DNA of 59,656 bases from Betaproteobacteria bacterium HGW-Betaproteobacteria-14 (GTDB taxonomy: Bacteria; Pseudomonadota; Gammaproteobacteria; Burkholderiales; Rhodocyclaceae). The translations under genes were made by a program, and so were the position numbers. The notes beneath the pieces were generated by a model. It saw nothing but the letters and a program-made list of their open reading frames with translations. It was not told the DNA's origin and made no database searches. Where the stretch lies: assembly GCA_002840845.1 (NCBI GenBank), contig PHCS01000009.1, forward strand, positions 1-59,656, written 5' to 3'. Below, in pieces: positions 41,919-51,073 of this stretch (its first letter is position 1; the number at the start of each line of letters is the position of its first letter).

Positions 41919-41924
41919 TAAAAT
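41919..41924 (+). promoter_or_regulatory. -10 element of the hydrolase gene, nearly leaderless
   Basis: TAAAAT ends 9 bases before the ATG at 41934, predicting a leader of about 3 bases. There is no Shine-Dalgarno. The context GTTAAAATTCG resembles the ppx case. Confidence 0.4.
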
Positions 41925-41933
41925 TCGCGTCTT

Positions 41934-42797
41934 ATGAAATCAAGCACTTCCGAATTCCTCACGATCCGCGGCCTGAAGAGCCATGTGCGGTTGTGGGGTC
42001 CGCCGGATGCGCCGAAGCTGTTTCTCCTGCACGGCTGGATGGATTGCTCGGCTTCGTTCCAATTCCTTGTGGACGCTTTTGCGCGCGAATGGCGCGTCAT
42101 TGCGCCAGACTGGCGCGGCTTCGGCCAGTCGGAGTGGCTCCACCGCTCCTACTGGTTTCCAGACTATCTCGCCGACCTCGAGCGGCTGCTCGACCATTAC
42201 GCTCCCGACGAGGCGGTGCGCCTGATCGGGCACAGCATGGGCGGCAACGTCGTCGGGCTCTATGCCGGCGCGCGCCCGGTGCGGGTGGCGAAACTGGCGA
42301 TCCTGGAAGGATTCGGCCTGCACCCGACCGATCCGGCGCAGGCGCCGGGCCGCTACGCTAAGTGGCTGGAGCAGGACAAGGTCGGCGCGACCCTGCGCGA
42401 CTACGCCGACCTTGGCGAATTCGCGGCGCGTCTCATGCGCGACAACCCGCGCCTGCGGCAGGCGCAGGCGGATTTTCTCGCGGCGAATTTTTCGCAGCGG
42501 CGGCCCGATGGGCGCTACGGCTATGCCGCCGATCCCTGGCACCGCGTCACCAATCCCATGCTTTATCGCTTCGAGGAGGCCAGGGCCTGCTGGCGGGCCG
42601 TGACGGCACCGGTGCTATGGGTGGTGGCTGAGGACTCGCGTCTGTACAAGGAATTCGCCGGCCGGGAGGAAGATTACCGGGCGCGCCTGGACAGTTTCCC
42701 CGTATTGCGGGAAGCGGTGCTGGAGGATAGCGGCCACATGCTGCATCACGACCAGCCGCAGCGGCTGGCAACGTTGTTGGAAGAATTCCTCGGGTAA
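41934..42797 (+). CDS. Alpha/beta hydrolase
   Basis: The product is 287 aa. It has the alpha/beta hydrolase pattern: oxyanion HGWMDCSASF, nucleophile elbow GHSMGG (Ser near residue 100), acid APVLWVVAEDS, and catalytic His in EDSGHMLHHDQP. The substrate is unknown. It is divergent from the gcv operon and followed by the RNase AM gene. Confidence 0.9.
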   Translation: MKSSTSEFLTIRGLKSHVRLWGPPDAPKLFLLHGWMDCSASFQFLVDAFAREWRVIAPDWRGFGQSEWLHRSYWFPDYLADLERLLDHYAPDEAVRLIGHSMGGNVVGLYAGARPVRVAKLAILEGFGLHPTDPAQAPGRYAKWLEQDKVGATLRDYADLGEFAARLMRDNPRLRQAQADFLAANFSQRRPDGRYGYAADPWHRVTNPMLYRFEEARACWRAVTAPVLWVVAEDSRLYKEFAGREEDYRARLDSFPVLREAVLEDSGHMLHHDQPQRLATLLEEFLG

Positions 42798-42800
42798 GAT
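42795..42800 (+). promoter_or_regulatory. -10-like element directly before the PHP gene
   Basis: TAAGAT ends 6 bases before the ATG at 42807, so a transcript from it would start at the A of the start codon. No Shine-Dalgarno is present. The signal overlaps the end of the hydrolase gene. Confidence 0.3.
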
Positions 42801-42806
42801 CATGGC

Positions 42807-43640
42807 ATGAAGGTCGACCTCCATTGTCATTCCAATGTCTCCGACGGCCTGCTGCCGCCGGCGGAGGTGTCGCGCCGCGCCGCCGACAACGGCGTGGAAC
42901 TGTTGGCGCTGACCGATCACGACGATGTAGCCGGGCTGGCCGAAGCGCGCGCTGCCGCAGAGGCGCGCGGCCTGCGCTTCCTCGACGGCAGTGAAATTTC
43001 CGTTTCCTGGCGCGACGATGCCAGCTTTCATATCGTCGGTCTCGGCATCGATCCCGCCAACGGCATGTTGCTTGAAGGGCTGAAGTCGATCCGCGATGGC
43101 CGCGACGGCCGCGCCCACCGCATTGCCGACGAACTGGAAAAGTGCGGCATCCATGGCGCCTACGAGGGGGCAGCGCGCTACGCCGAGAAAGCCTCGATCA
43201 TCAGCCGTGCGCACTTCGCCCGCTTTCTCGTCGAGCGCAGGATTGCCGCCGACGTGAAGAGCGTGTTCGATTATTACCTGGCCAAGGGCAAGCCCGGCTA
43301 CGTACCGCACGAATGGGCCACGGCAGAGGAGGCACTGGGCTGGATTGCCGGCGCCGGCGGCGTGGCGGTCCTGGCACACCCGCTGCGTTATCGCGTCAGC
43401 CGCGACGAGTTGCGCGTCTTCCTCGGCGCGTTCAAGGATCTGGGCGGGCAGGGCATCGAGGTGGCCTGCGGCGCGCATACCGCCGAGGAGGTCAAGGAAT
43501 GCGCCCGCCTGGCGCGCCACTTCGGGCTGAAGGCCTCGGTTGCCTCGGATTTCCACGGCCCCGGCGAGAGCTATGCCGATCTCGGCAAGGCGCCGCCCCT
43601 GCCTGATGATCTCCTGCCAATCTGGAACGAACTGATCTGA
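42807..43640 (+). CDS. rnm: PHP-domain 5'-3' exoribonuclease / nucleotide phosphatase (RNase AM, YciV)
   Basis: The product is 277 aa. The PHP metal-binding motifs are VDLHCHSNVSDG, LTDHDDVAGL, DGSEISVSW, LAHPLRY and SDFHGPGE. In E. coli the homologue (yciV, renamed rnm) matures 5' ends of ribosomal RNA. The genes next to it (yciO, then trpS and scpAB) reproduce a known proteobacterial order. Confidence 0.93.
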   Translation: MKVDLHCHSNVSDGLLPPAEVSRRAADNGVELLALTDHDDVAGLAEARAAAEARGLRFLDGSEISVSWRDDASFHIVGLGIDPANGMLLEGLKSIRDGRDGRAHRIADELEKCGIHGAYEGAARYAEKASIISRAHFARFLVERRIAADVKSVFDYYLAKGKPGYVPHEWATAEEALGWIAGAGGVAVLAHPLRYRVSRDELRVFLGAFKDLGGQGIEVACGAHTAEEVKECARLARHFGLKASVASDFHGPGESYADLGKAPPLPDDLLPIWNELI

Positions 43641-43647
43641 CCTCGCC

Positions 43648-44274
43648 ATGGCCCAGTTCTTTTCCCTTCATCCCGAGCAGCCGCAACCGCGGTTGATCCG
43701 CCAGGCTGTCGAGATCCTCCGCGCCGGCGGCGTGGTGGCCTTTCCGACCGACGCGGCCTATTCGCTCGGCTGCCAGGTCGGCGATGCCGAAGCCGTGGCG
43801 CGCATCCGCGCCATCCGCGAGGTGGACGAGCGCCACCACTTCACCCTGATGTGCCGCGACCTCTCAGAGATTGCCACCTATGCGCGGGTCGACAATTCAC
43901 AGTTCCGCCTGCTCAAGGCGACGACGCCGGGCAGCTATACGTTCATCCTGGAAGGCACCAAGGAACTGCCGCGGCGCATCCTGCACCCGAAACGCAAGTC
44001 GATCGGTCTGCGCGTGCCGGCGCATTCCGTGCCGCTTGCGCTGCTGGTGGAGTTGAATGAGCCGATGCTGACCTCGACCCTGATGCTGCCCGGCGACGAC
44101 CTGCCCCTGAACGACCCGGAAGCAATCCGCGACCGTCTGGAAAAGCGCATCGACCTGGTCATCGAGGCGGGTGCCTGCGGCATGGAGATGACCACGGTGG
44201 TTGACCTCACCGGATCGACGCCTGAGCTGATACGGGCCGGCCTCGGGCCGCTGGAGCCGCTCGGACTCGAGTAG
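43648..44274 (+). CDS. yciO: YciO/YrdC/Sua5-family protein
   Basis: The product is 208 aa. It follows E. coli YciO closely in design: QFFSLHPEQPQPRLIRQAVEIL at the start, FPTDAAYSLGC, FTLMCRDLSEIATYARVDN, TPGSYTFILEGTKELPRR, and SIGLRVPAH. YrdC-fold proteins make threonylcarbamoyl-AMP for tRNA t6A; YciO members have weak or alternative activity, so the name TsaC should not be used here. The start lies 7 bp after rnm. Confidence 0.93.
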   Translation: MAQFFSLHPEQPQPRLIRQAVEILRAGGVVAFPTDAAYSLGCQVGDAEAVARIRAIREVDERHHFTLMCRDLSEIATYARVDNSQFRLLKATTPGSYTFILEGTKELPRRILHPKRKSIGLRVPAHSVPLALLVELNEPMLTSTLMLPGDDLPLNDPEAIRDRLEKRIDLVIEAGACGMEMTTVVDLTGSTPELIRAGLGPLEPLGLE

Positions 44275-44323
44275 GGCGGAAGGCCGGTCTGGTAGAATTG
44301 CCGGCTATTCACTTCATCCCGAC

Positions 44324-44983
44324 ATGGAAAACCTGATCCAGACCCTGGCGATCTACGCCATTCCGGTCCTTCTCGCCATCACTCTGCACGAAGCCGCCCA
44401 CGGTTATGTAGCGCGGCATTTCGGCGATCCGACCGCCTATCTGGCCGGCCGCATCAGCCTTAACCCGCTGCGCCATGTCGACCCGGTCGGCACGATACTG
44501 GTGCCCGGCGCAATCCTGGTGGCGAGCAAACTGCTTGGCGGCAGCGCCATGCTGTTCGGCTGGGCCAAGCCCGTGCCTGTGGACTTTTCGCGGTTGCGAC
44601 ATCCGAAGCGGGACATGCTGTGGGTGGCGGCAGCCGGCCCGGGCACCAACCTGCTGATGGCCATTGGCTGGGCGGCGCTGCTCAAGTTAGTCGGCTCGAT
44701 CCCGGAAAACGGCTACTCCGAGCCGATGGCCAGGATGGCCCTGGCCGGCATCGAAATCAATGCCGTGCTGATGCTGCTCAATCTGCTGCCCATTCCGCCG
44801 CTCGACGGCGGGCGCATTGCCGTGAGCCTGCTGCCGCATCGACTGGCCTGGCAATTCTCGAAGCTGGAGCCCTATGGCCTGGCGATCCTGCTGTTGCTGC
44901 TATTCACCGATATACTCGGTGCCATCCTTTGGCCGTTGATGGTGGCATTCCGCCATCTGCTGGCTGCTATTTTCCAATTCTGA
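44324..44983 (+). CDS. Site-2-protease-family (M50) membrane metalloprotease
   Basis: The product is 219 aa with several hydrophobic helices. Zinc-site residues are in LHEAAHGYVARHFG (HExxH) and NLLPIPPLDGGRI (the Asp ligand). It belongs to the short, PDZ-less M50 group common in bacteria next to trpS. The target of proteolysis is unknown. A -10-like TAGAAT lies at 44293-44298; no Shine-Dalgarno is visible. Confidence 0.93.
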   Translation: MENLIQTLAIYAIPVLLAITLHEAAHGYVARHFGDPTAYLAGRISLNPLRHVDPVGTILVPGAILVASKLLGGSAMLFGWAKPVPVDFSRLRHPKRDMLWVAAAGPGTNLLMAIGWAALLKLVGSIPENGYSEPMARMALAGIEINAVLMLLNLLPIPPLDGGRIAVSLLPHRLAWQFSKLEPYGLAILLLLLFTDILGAILWPLMVAFRHLLAAIFQF

Positions 44984-44992
44984 ATCGATACC

Positions 44993-46195
44993 ATGTACGC
45001 AGAAAGAGTCCTTTCCGGCATGCGCCCAACCGGGCGCCTCCACCTCGGCCACTATCATGGCGTCCTGAAAAACTGGGTCAAGCTGCAGAACGAGCACCCC
45101 TGTCTGTTCTTCGTTGCCGACTGGCATGCGCTGACCACCGCCTACGATGAACCGGGCACCATTGGAGAAAATGCCTGGGAGATGGTGATCGACTGGCTGG
45201 CCGCCGGCGTCGATCCCTCGCAGGCCACGCTGTTCATCCAGTCGCGCGTGCCGGAGCATGCCGAACTGCACCTGCTGCTGTCGATGATGACGCCGCTCGG
45301 CTGGCTCGAGCGCGTGCCGACCTACAAGGACCAGCAGGAGAAGCTCGAGCACAAGGATCTGTCCACCTATGGCTTCCTCGGCTATCCGCTGCTGCAATCT
45401 GCCGACATCCTTATTTACCGCGCCAACCGCGTGCCCGTGGGCGAGGATCAGGTGCCGCACATCGAGTTTTCGCGCGAGATCGCCCGCCGCTTCAACCATT
45501 TATACGGCCGCGAGGCCGACTTCGAGGAAAAGGCGCGCGAGGCGGTGAAGAAGCTGGGCGCCAAGCGCGCCAAGCTGTACGAGCAACTGCGCACACGCTT
45601 CCAACAGGAGGGCGACCACCAGGCGCTGGAACGCGGCCATGCCCTGCTCGATGAGGCGCAGAACCTCTCGATGGGCGATCGCGAACGGTTGTTCGGCTTT
45701 CTCGAAGGCAGCAGCAAGATGATTCTGGTCGAACCGGATGCGCTGCTCACGGAAGCGGCAAAAATGCCTGGTCTGGACGGGCAGAAGATGTCGAAATCCT
45801 ACAACAACACCATTTCACTGCGCGAGAGCGCGGATTCGGTGACGAAGAAAATCCGCACCATGCAGACGGACCCGGCCCGCGTGCGTCGCACAGACCCTGG
45901 CGACCCGGACAAATGCCCGGTGTGGCAGTTTCACCTGGTGTACTCGGACGAGGGCACCAAGCAGTGGGTGCAGCAGGGCTGCCGCAGCGCCGGCATTGGC
46001 TGCATAGAATGCAAGCATCCGGTGATCGATGCCGTGCTGAAGGAGCAGGAGCCGATGCACGAACGGGCCCAGGCCTATCTCGACGATCCGACCCTGGTGC
46101 GCAACATCATCGCCGACGGGTGCGAGCGCGCGCGCAAGCTTGCCCTGGAGACCATGCGCGACGTGCGCGAGGCCGTCGGCCTCAGCTACGCCTGA
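44993..46195 (+). CDS. trpS: Tryptophanyl-tRNA synthetase
   Basis: The product is 400 aa. It charges tRNA-Trp. HIGH-type motif GMRPTGRLHLGHYHG is near residue 10, KMSKS is seen as GQKMSKSYNN near 264, and GEDQVPHIEFSREIARRFN is the dimer/tryptophan pocket signature. At 400 residues it is longer than E. coli TrpS (334) because of an insertion between about residues 180 and 235 (EKAREAVKKLGAKRAKLYEQL), seen in other betaproteobacterial enzymes. It begins 9 bases after the M50 gene. Confidence 0.97.
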   Translation: MYAERVLSGMRPTGRLHLGHYHGVLKNWVKLQNEHPCLFFVADWHALTTAYDEPGTIGENAWEMVIDWLAAGVDPSQATLFIQSRVPEHAELHLLLSMMTPLGWLERVPTYKDQQEKLEHKDLSTYGFLGYPLLQSADILIYRANRVPVGEDQVPHIEFSREIARRFNHLYGREADFEEKAREAVKKLGAKRAKLYEQLRTRFQQEGDHQALERGHALLDEAQNLSMGDRERLFGFLEGSSKMILVEPDALLTEAAKMPGLDGQKMSKSYNNTISLRESADSVTKKIRTMQTDPARVRRTDPGDPDKCPVWQFHLVYSDEGTKQWVQQGCRSAGIGCIECKHPVIDAVLKEQEPMHERAQAYLDDPTLVRNIIADGCERARKLALETMRDVREAVGLSYA

Positions 46196-46204
46196 GGCGT
46201 ATAG

Positions 46205-46684
46205 GTGAAAAGCGTGGCCCACAGCAAGGAAGCCGAAGAAAAACTGCTCGCCTCGATACACGAGATCTTTGCCGAGAAGATTCCCTTCAACAAGGTGCTC
46301 GGCCTGGATGTGGTGTCGCTTATCGGCGAAAGCCCGGTGCTGCGCTTTGCCATGAGGCCGGAGCTGGTCGGCAATTTCCTGCGCGGCAACCTCCACGGCG
46401 GGGTCATTTCCTCGGTGATCGACGTCTGCGGCGGACTGACGGCGTTTCTTGGCCTTCAGGTCAAGCTGCGAGACGAGTCGATCGAGGAACGCCTGCAGCG
46501 TTTTGCCCGCATCGGCACGATAGACATGCGCGTCGATTACCTGCGCCCGGGCCTTGGCCAATGGTTCGAGGCGAAGGGCTATATCCTGCGCACCGGCAAC
46601 AAGGTGGCGGTGACGCGAATGGAATTGCATAATGACACCGGCGAGTTGATCGCCATCGGCACCGGGGCCTATACCGTCGCGTGA
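46205..46684 (+). CDS. Hotdog-fold thioesterase (YigI/PaaI-like)
   Basis: The product is 159 aa. FNKVLGLDVVSLIGESPVLRFAMRPELVGNFLRGNLHGGVISSVIDVCGG is the hotdog core with the HGG(V/A) active-site turn and the following Asp. DMRVDYLRPGLGQWFEAKG completes the fold. It hydrolyses an acyl-CoA of unknown identity. The start is GTG at 46205, just after trpS. Confidence 0.85.
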   Translation: MKSVAHSKEAEEKLLASIHEIFAEKIPFNKVLGLDVVSLIGESPVLRFAMRPELVGNFLRGNLHGGVISSVIDVCGGLTAFLGLQVKLRDESIEERLQRFARIGTIDMRVDYLRPGLGQWFEAKGYILRTGNKVAVTRMELHNDTGELIAIGTGAYTVA

Positions 46685-46691
46685 AGCAAAC

Positions 46692-47546
46692 ATGGAACCG
46701 ATGAACACCGAAGCAGCGGAGCCGTCCGCACCGGAGCACGTCGCCAAACTGTATGGCGAGCCGCTGCCCGAGATGCCGAAGGATCTCTACATTCCGCCCG
46801 ACGCGCTGGAAGTGTATCTCGAGTCCTTCGAGGGGCCGCTCGACCTGCTGCTGTACATGATCCGGCGGGCGAACATCAATATCCTCGACATTCCGATGGC
46901 ACCGCTGACTGCGCAGTATCTGGAGTATGTCGAGGCGATGCGCGCGCGCAATCTGGAGCTGGCAGCCGAGTATCTGCTCATGGCGGCCATGTTGCTGGAG
47001 ATCAAGTCGCGCATGCTGTTGCCTCGACCGAAGAAGGTCGAGGAGGAGGAAACGCTCGATCCGCGCGCTGAACTGGTCCGCCGCCTGCTCGAATACGAGC
47101 AGATGAAGGCCGCAGCCGCGAAAATCGATGCACTGCCTCAGGCAATGCGCGATTACCAATGGGTGTCGATCTGGATCACCGACGAGGTGGCCGAGCGCCT
47201 TCCTGACGTCAACTTGCACGACCTGCAGGTGGCATGGTTGTCGCTCATGAAGCACGCCAAGGTGATGCAGCACCACAAGGTGCGGCGCGAGGAACTGTCC
47301 GTGCGCGAGCACATGAGCATCGTCCTGCGCAAGCTGCAGGGCGGCACATTCCTAGAATTCGCCGAGTTGTTCGATTTGACGCTCGGCGTGGCCGGCCTGG
47401 TGGTGAATTTCCTTGCTGTGCTCGAACTGACTCGCGAGCGCCTGGTCGAGGTCACCCAACGCGAGGTGTTCGCGCCGATCTATGTAAAATTGGCACAATC
47501 CGCAACAGGATCGAATGATGTCGACTTCCCAACCGTACACGCCTGA
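46692..47546 (+). CDS. scpA: Segregation and condensation protein A
   Basis: The product is 284 aa, the kleisin subunit of the SMC-ScpAB condensin. [35 protein letters not shown] is the N-terminal kleisin signature and [19 protein letters not shown] follows. The C-terminal winged helix covers about 205-270. ATG 46692 or 46701 may be used. It overlaps scpB by 32 bases, so the two are translationally coupled. Confidence 0.96.
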   Translation: MEPMNTEAAEPSAPEHVAKLYGEPLPEMPKDLYIPPDALEVYLESFEGPLDLLLYMIRRANINILDIPMAPLTAQYLEYVEAMRARNLELAAEYLLMAAMLLEIKSRMLLPRPKKVEEEETLDPRAELVRRLLEYEQMKAAAAKIDALPQAMRDYQWVSIWITDEVAERLPDVNLHDLQVAWLSLMKHAKVMQHHKVRREELSVREHMSIVLRKLQGGTFLEFAELFDLTLGVAGLVVNFLAVLELTRERLVEVTQREVFAPIYVKLAQSATGSNDVDFPTVHA

Positions 47547-48084
47547 AGAATACAAGCGCATCCTGGAAACCGCACTGCTGGCCGCATCGGATCCCTTGCC
47601 ATTATCCGACCTGAAAAAGCTTTTCGACGACGAGTTCGACGACGATACCTGGCGCGTGCTGCTCAACGATCTGCGCACGGAGTGGTCGGGCCGCGGCATC
47701 GAACTGGTGCAGCTGGCAAGCGGATGGCGCTTCCAGACCAGGCCGGAGTACCAGGTCTATCTGGAGCGGCTGAAGAACGAGAAACCGCCGCGCTATTCGC
47801 GCGCCGTTCTGGAGACGCTTGCCATCATCGCCTACCGTCAGCCGGTGACGCGCGGCGACATCGAGGACATCCGCGGCGTCGCCGTCACACCGAACGTCCT
47901 CAAGATTCTGGAAGGACGAGGCTGGATCGACACCGTGGGCCATCGCGACACACCGGGCCGGCCGGCGCTCTACGCCACAACGAAGCGCTTTCTCGATGAC
48001 TTGCGCCTGAGAAGCCTTGCCGAGTTGCCGCCGCTGACCGAAATTGAACGGGTGATGGATCTTGCCGACGCAGCGCAAGCGTAG
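47515..48084 (+). CDS. scpB: Segregation and condensation protein B
   Basis: The product is 189 aa with two winged-helix domains. [24 protein letters not shown] opens the first; [26 protein letters not shown] and [30 protein letters not shown] are the family core. It dimerises on ScpA to regulate SMC. The gene lies partly within scpA and overlaps the start proposed for rluB. Confidence 0.96.
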   Translation: MMSTSQPYTPEEYKRILETALLAASDPLPLSDLKKLFDDEFDDDTWRVLLNDLRTEWSGRGIELVQLASGWRFQTRPEYQVYLERLKNEKPPRYSRAVLETLAIIAYRQPVTRGDIEDIRGVAVTPNVLKILEGRGWIDTVGHRDTPGRPALYATTKRFLDDLRLRSLAELPPLTEIERVMDLADAAQA

Positions 48085-48994
48085 TCCTCTGCGCCGGCCT
48101 GGGCCGAGCAGGGAAGCCGATGATGCAACTCGGTCCTCCTCGCCGCACGGCAAGAGGGCGCATATCGAGCGTCCCGAAGCCAACGGCAATCGCATCGCCC
48201 CGGAGGGCAGGAAGCGCAGTGGAGGTCGTCGTGGGCAACCCGTGCGCCATGTCGTCGAGGCCGAACCGCAGAAACTGCACAAAATGCTGGCTCAGGCCGG
48301 CCTTGGATCGCGGCGCGAACTGGAGGAGTGGATAGTCGCGGGACGGGTGAGCGTCAACGGCAAGCCGGCCCACGTCGGGCAGCGCATAGGCCCGCAGGAC
48401 CGCGTCCGCGTCAATGGCAAGCCGGTCAACCTGAAGTTCGCGCCACGCACGCCGCGCGTCGTGATCTATCACAAGCAGGAGGGGGAGATCGTCTCGCGCG
48501 ATGATCCGGAAGGCCGGCCCAGCGTGTTCGACAAACTGCCGCGCATCGGTGGCGGTCGCTGGGTTAACGTAGGCCGGCTCGACTTCAACACCGAGGGCCT
48601 GCTGATTTTCACCAGCAGCGGCGAGTTGGCGAACCGGCTCATGCACCCGCGCTACGAGATGGAACGCGAGTACGCGGTGCGCGTCATCGGCGAGTTGCAG
48701 CCGGAGCAGGAGCAGGCCCTGCTCGACGGTATCGAACTCGAGGACGGCGAGGCGCATTTCAGTACCCTAATGTCCCGTGGCGGCGAAGGCACCAACCGTT
48801 GGTACCACGTCACCCTCAACGAGGGCCGGAATCGCGAGGTGCGGCGCATGTTCGAGGCCATCGGCGTGCAGGTGAGCCGCCTCATCCGCGTACGCTTCGG
48901 CCCGGTTTCCCTGCCTCCGCAATTGAAGCGGGGCATGGCGCGAGAACTGGCAGAGGATGAAGTACGGGCCCTGTTGAAGTCCCTGCCGAAATGA
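48062..48994 (+). CDS. rluB: 23S rRNA pseudouridine(2605) synthase
   Basis: The product is up to 310 aa. Residues 1-70 are a basic, low-complexity extension. The S4 RNA-binding domain is [32 protein letters not shown], and the catalytic aspartate is in [28 protein letters not shown], the pattern of RluB/RsuA-type enzymes. C-terminal [19 protein letters not shown] agrees. The first possible start is TTG at 48062, 23 bases inside scpB; the start is uncertain because no in-frame ATG precedes the S4 domain. Confidence 0.9.
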   Translation: MPTQRKRSPLRRPGPSREADDATRSSSPHGKRAHIERPEANGNRIAPEGRKRSGGRRGQPVRHVVEAEPQKLHKMLAQAGLGSRRELEEWIVAGRVSVNGKPAHVGQRIGPQDRVRVNGKPVNLKFAPRTPRVVIYHKQEGEIVSRDDPEGRPSVFDKLPRIGGGRWVNVGRLDFNTEGLLIFTSSGELANRLMHPRYEMEREYAVRVIGELQPEQEQALLDGIELEDGEAHFSTLMSRGGEGTNRWYHVTLNEGRNREVRRMFEAIGVQVSRLIRVRFGPVSLPPQLKRGMARELAEDEVRALLKSLPK

Positions 48995-49012
48995 TTCGGG
49001 GCCGGCAAGTGT

Positions 49013-49042
49013 TTGATTCTTGTCGGCGTCCTCTGTTATAAT
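49013..49042 (+). promoter_or_regulatory. Strong promoter of the rimP-nusA-infB operon
   Basis: TTGATT (49013-49018) and a perfect TATAAT (49037-49042) are separated by 18 bases. Predicted start near 49049 gives a leader of about 90 bases to rimP. Confidence 0.75.
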
Positions 49043-49063
49043 TTGCAAGTTTTCTGGTTCCGG

Positions 49064-49127
49064 GCCCCTGCAAGTATTCAGGGGGCTTGGGAACACATGG
49101 TATGGGCGTTTCGCCCATTTTTTATTT
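49064..49127 (+). promoter_or_regulatory. rimP leader with two hairpins and an attenuator-like terminator
   Basis: Within the leader, GCCCCTG (49064-49070) can pair with CAGGGG (49079-49084), and ATGGGCG (49102-49108) with CGCCCAT (49112-49118), followed directly by a run of T ending in TTTATTT (to 49127). The second is a textbook intrinsic terminator located upstream of rimP, not after a gene. It may attenuate the operon or respond to NusA. Confidence 0.6.
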
Positions 49128-49138
49128 GTGCGTCACGC

Positions 49139-49567
49139 ATGGAATTGCAGAAAGTCATCGAGCAGGCGGTTGGCGGCCTGGGCTATGAGCTGGTGGATGT
49201 CGAGACCAGCCCGCGGGCCCGGCTGTTGCGCGTCTTCATCGACTGCCCGAAGGGTGTCGCGATTGAAGACTGTACCAGGGTGAGCAATCATCTGACCCGA
49301 CTGTTCGCGGTCGAGAACATCGACTACGACCGGCTGGAGGTATCCTCGCCCGGACTTGACCGGCCACTGAAGAAGGCGGCTGATTTTACGCGCTACACAG
49401 GGCAGGAAGCACAAATTCGCCTGCGTCTGGCGGTGAATGGCCAGCGCAACTTCAAGGGCGTGCTGGCAGGGGTCGAAGATGGCCGGTTGCGTCTGGAGTG
49501 CGATGGTGCCATGCATGTATTCGAGTTGGCCCAGGTGGACAAGGCCCGCCTGGTGCCGAAAATCTGA
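49139..49567 (+). CDS. rimP: Ribosome maturation factor RimP
   Basis: The product is 142 aa. It assists 30S subunit assembly. MELQKVIEQAVGGLGYELVDVETSP opens the N-terminal domain and VSSPGLDRPLKKAADFTRYTGQ is the conserved central signature. ATG 49139 is chosen, as the longer reading to 49013 would run through the promoter and terminator. First gene of the nusA operon. Confidence 0.96.
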   Translation: MELQKVIEQAVGGLGYELVDVETSPRARLLRVFIDCPKGVAIEDCTRVSNHLTRLFAVENIDYDRLEVSSPGLDRPLKKAADFTRYTGQEAQIRLRLAVNGQRNFKGVLAGVEDGRLRLECDGAMHVFELAQVDKARLVPKI

Positions 49568-49591
49568 TCTAAGGATTGGCTGGAGAAAATT

Positions 49592-51064
49592 ATGAGCAAG
49601 GAGATGCTGTTGCTGGTGGATGCCCTGGCGCGAGAGAAAAACGTTGCCAAGGACATTGTCTTCGCGTCCCTGGAGTCGGCGCTCGCCTCCGCTACCAAGA
49701 AACGCATCAACGAGGAAGCTGACGTCCGCGTCGCCATCGATCAGGAGACGGGCGAATTCGAATCATTCCGCCGCTGGCAGGTCGTACCCGACGAGGCCGT
49801 GGAAAATCCCGACGCGCAAATTGCCTTGACCGACGCGCAAAAGGAGATGCCGGACATTCAGCTCGACGAATTTATCGAGGAACAACTCGAGCCGATCGAA
49901 TTCGGTCGTATCGGTGCGCAGGCTGCTAAGCAGGTCATCCTGCAGAAGATCCGCGATGCAGAGCGTGAGCAGTTGCTGAGCGACTTCCTCGAACGCAAGG
50001 AACATCTGGTTACCGGCACGGTAAAGCGCATCGAGCGCGGCAATGCCATCATCGAGGCTGGCCGCATCGAAGCAATGCTGCCTCGCGACCAGATGATACC
50101 CAAGGAGAACCTCCGCGTCGGTGACCGCGTGCGCGCTTACCTGCTCAAGATCGATCGCGTTGCGCGCGGCCCCCAGTTGATTCTCTCGCGTACCGCCCCG
50201 GAATTCATCATCAAGCTGTTCGAGCTGGAAGTGCCGGAGATGGAAGACGGCCTTCTCGAGATCAAGTCGGCGGCCCGTGATCCTGGCGTGCGTGCCAAGA
50301 TCGCCGTCAAATCCAACGATCCGCGCGTCGATCCGATCGGCACATGTGTCGGCATGCGTGGCTCGCGCGTCACGGCAGTGACGAACGAACTGGCAGGCGA
50401 GCGCGTGGACATCATTCTCTGGTCGGCCGATCCGGCCCAGTTCGTCATCGGTGCCCTGGCACCGGCCGACGTCAGCAGCATCGTGGTGGATGAAGAGAAG
50501 CACAGCATGGACGTGGTGGTGGACGAAGACAATCTCGCCATCGCCATCGGTCGCTCCGGACAGAATGTGCGGCTTGCTTCCGAGCTGACCGGCTGGGCCA
50601 TCAACCTGATGACTGTCGAGGAGTCGCAAAAGAAGTCCGAAGAGGAGCACGGCTCGATCCGCAAGCTTTTCATGGAACGGCTGGACGTAGACGAGGAAGT
50701 GGCCGACATCCTCATCGAGGAGGGTTTCTCCACCATAGAGGAAATCGCCTATGTGCCCCTCAATGAGATGTTGGAGATCGAAGCCTTCGACGAAGACACG
50801 GTGAATGAACTGCGCAATCGTGCGCGCAATGTGCTCCTGACCGAGGCAATCGTGGACGAGGAGCAGCTGGAAAACGTTGCCGACGACCTGCTCGGCCTGG
50901 ATGGCATGGACAAGCCGTTGGCAGCCAAGTTGGCTCGCGCCAACATCCGTACCCGCGACAACCTCGCAGATCTGGCTGTCGACGAGTTGGTCGAGCTTTC
51001 CGGCATTGAGGACGAGCGGGCCAAGAATCTGATTACCACGGCGCGCGCGCACTGGTTCGAGTAA
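49592..51064 (+). CDS. nusA: Transcription termination/antitermination protein NusA
   Basis: The product is 490 aa. Order of domains: N-terminal RNA polymerase binding (1-130), S1 ([30 protein letters not shown], about 135-200), two KH domains ([46 protein letters not shown]), then two acidic repeats (to 490) that bind RNA polymerase alpha or lambda N. The C-terminal repeats are kept, as in E. coli. Confidence 0.98.
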   Translation: MSKEMLLLVDALAREKNVAKDIVFASLESALASATKKRINEEADVRVAIDQETGEFESFRRWQVVPDEAVENPDAQIALTDAQKEMPDIQLDEFIEEQLEPIEFGRIGAQAAKQVILQKIRDAEREQLLSDFLERKEHLVTGTVKRIERGNAIIEAGRIEAMLPRDQMIPKENLRVGDRVRAYLLKIDRVARGPQLILSRTAPEFIIKLFELEVPEMEDGLLEIKSAARDPGVRAKIAVKSNDPRVDPIGTCVGMRGSRVTAVTNELAGERVDIILWSADPAQFVIGALAPADVSSIVVDEEKHSMDVVVDEDNLAIAIGRSGQNVRLASELTGWAINLMTVEESQKKSEEEHGSIRKLFMERLDVDEEVADILIEEGFSTIEEIAYVPLNEMLEIEAFDEDTVNELRNRARNVLLTEAIVDEEQLENVADDLLGLDGMDKPLAAKLARANIRTRDNLADLAVDELVELSGIEDERAKNLITTARAHWFE

Positions 51065-51073
51065 GGAGCCGAT

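Noticed and set aside
43648-44274. Calling this gene tsaC/sua5
   Set aside because: Sequence and gene order match YciO, which is a separate branch with different or weak threonylcarbamoyl-AMP activity.
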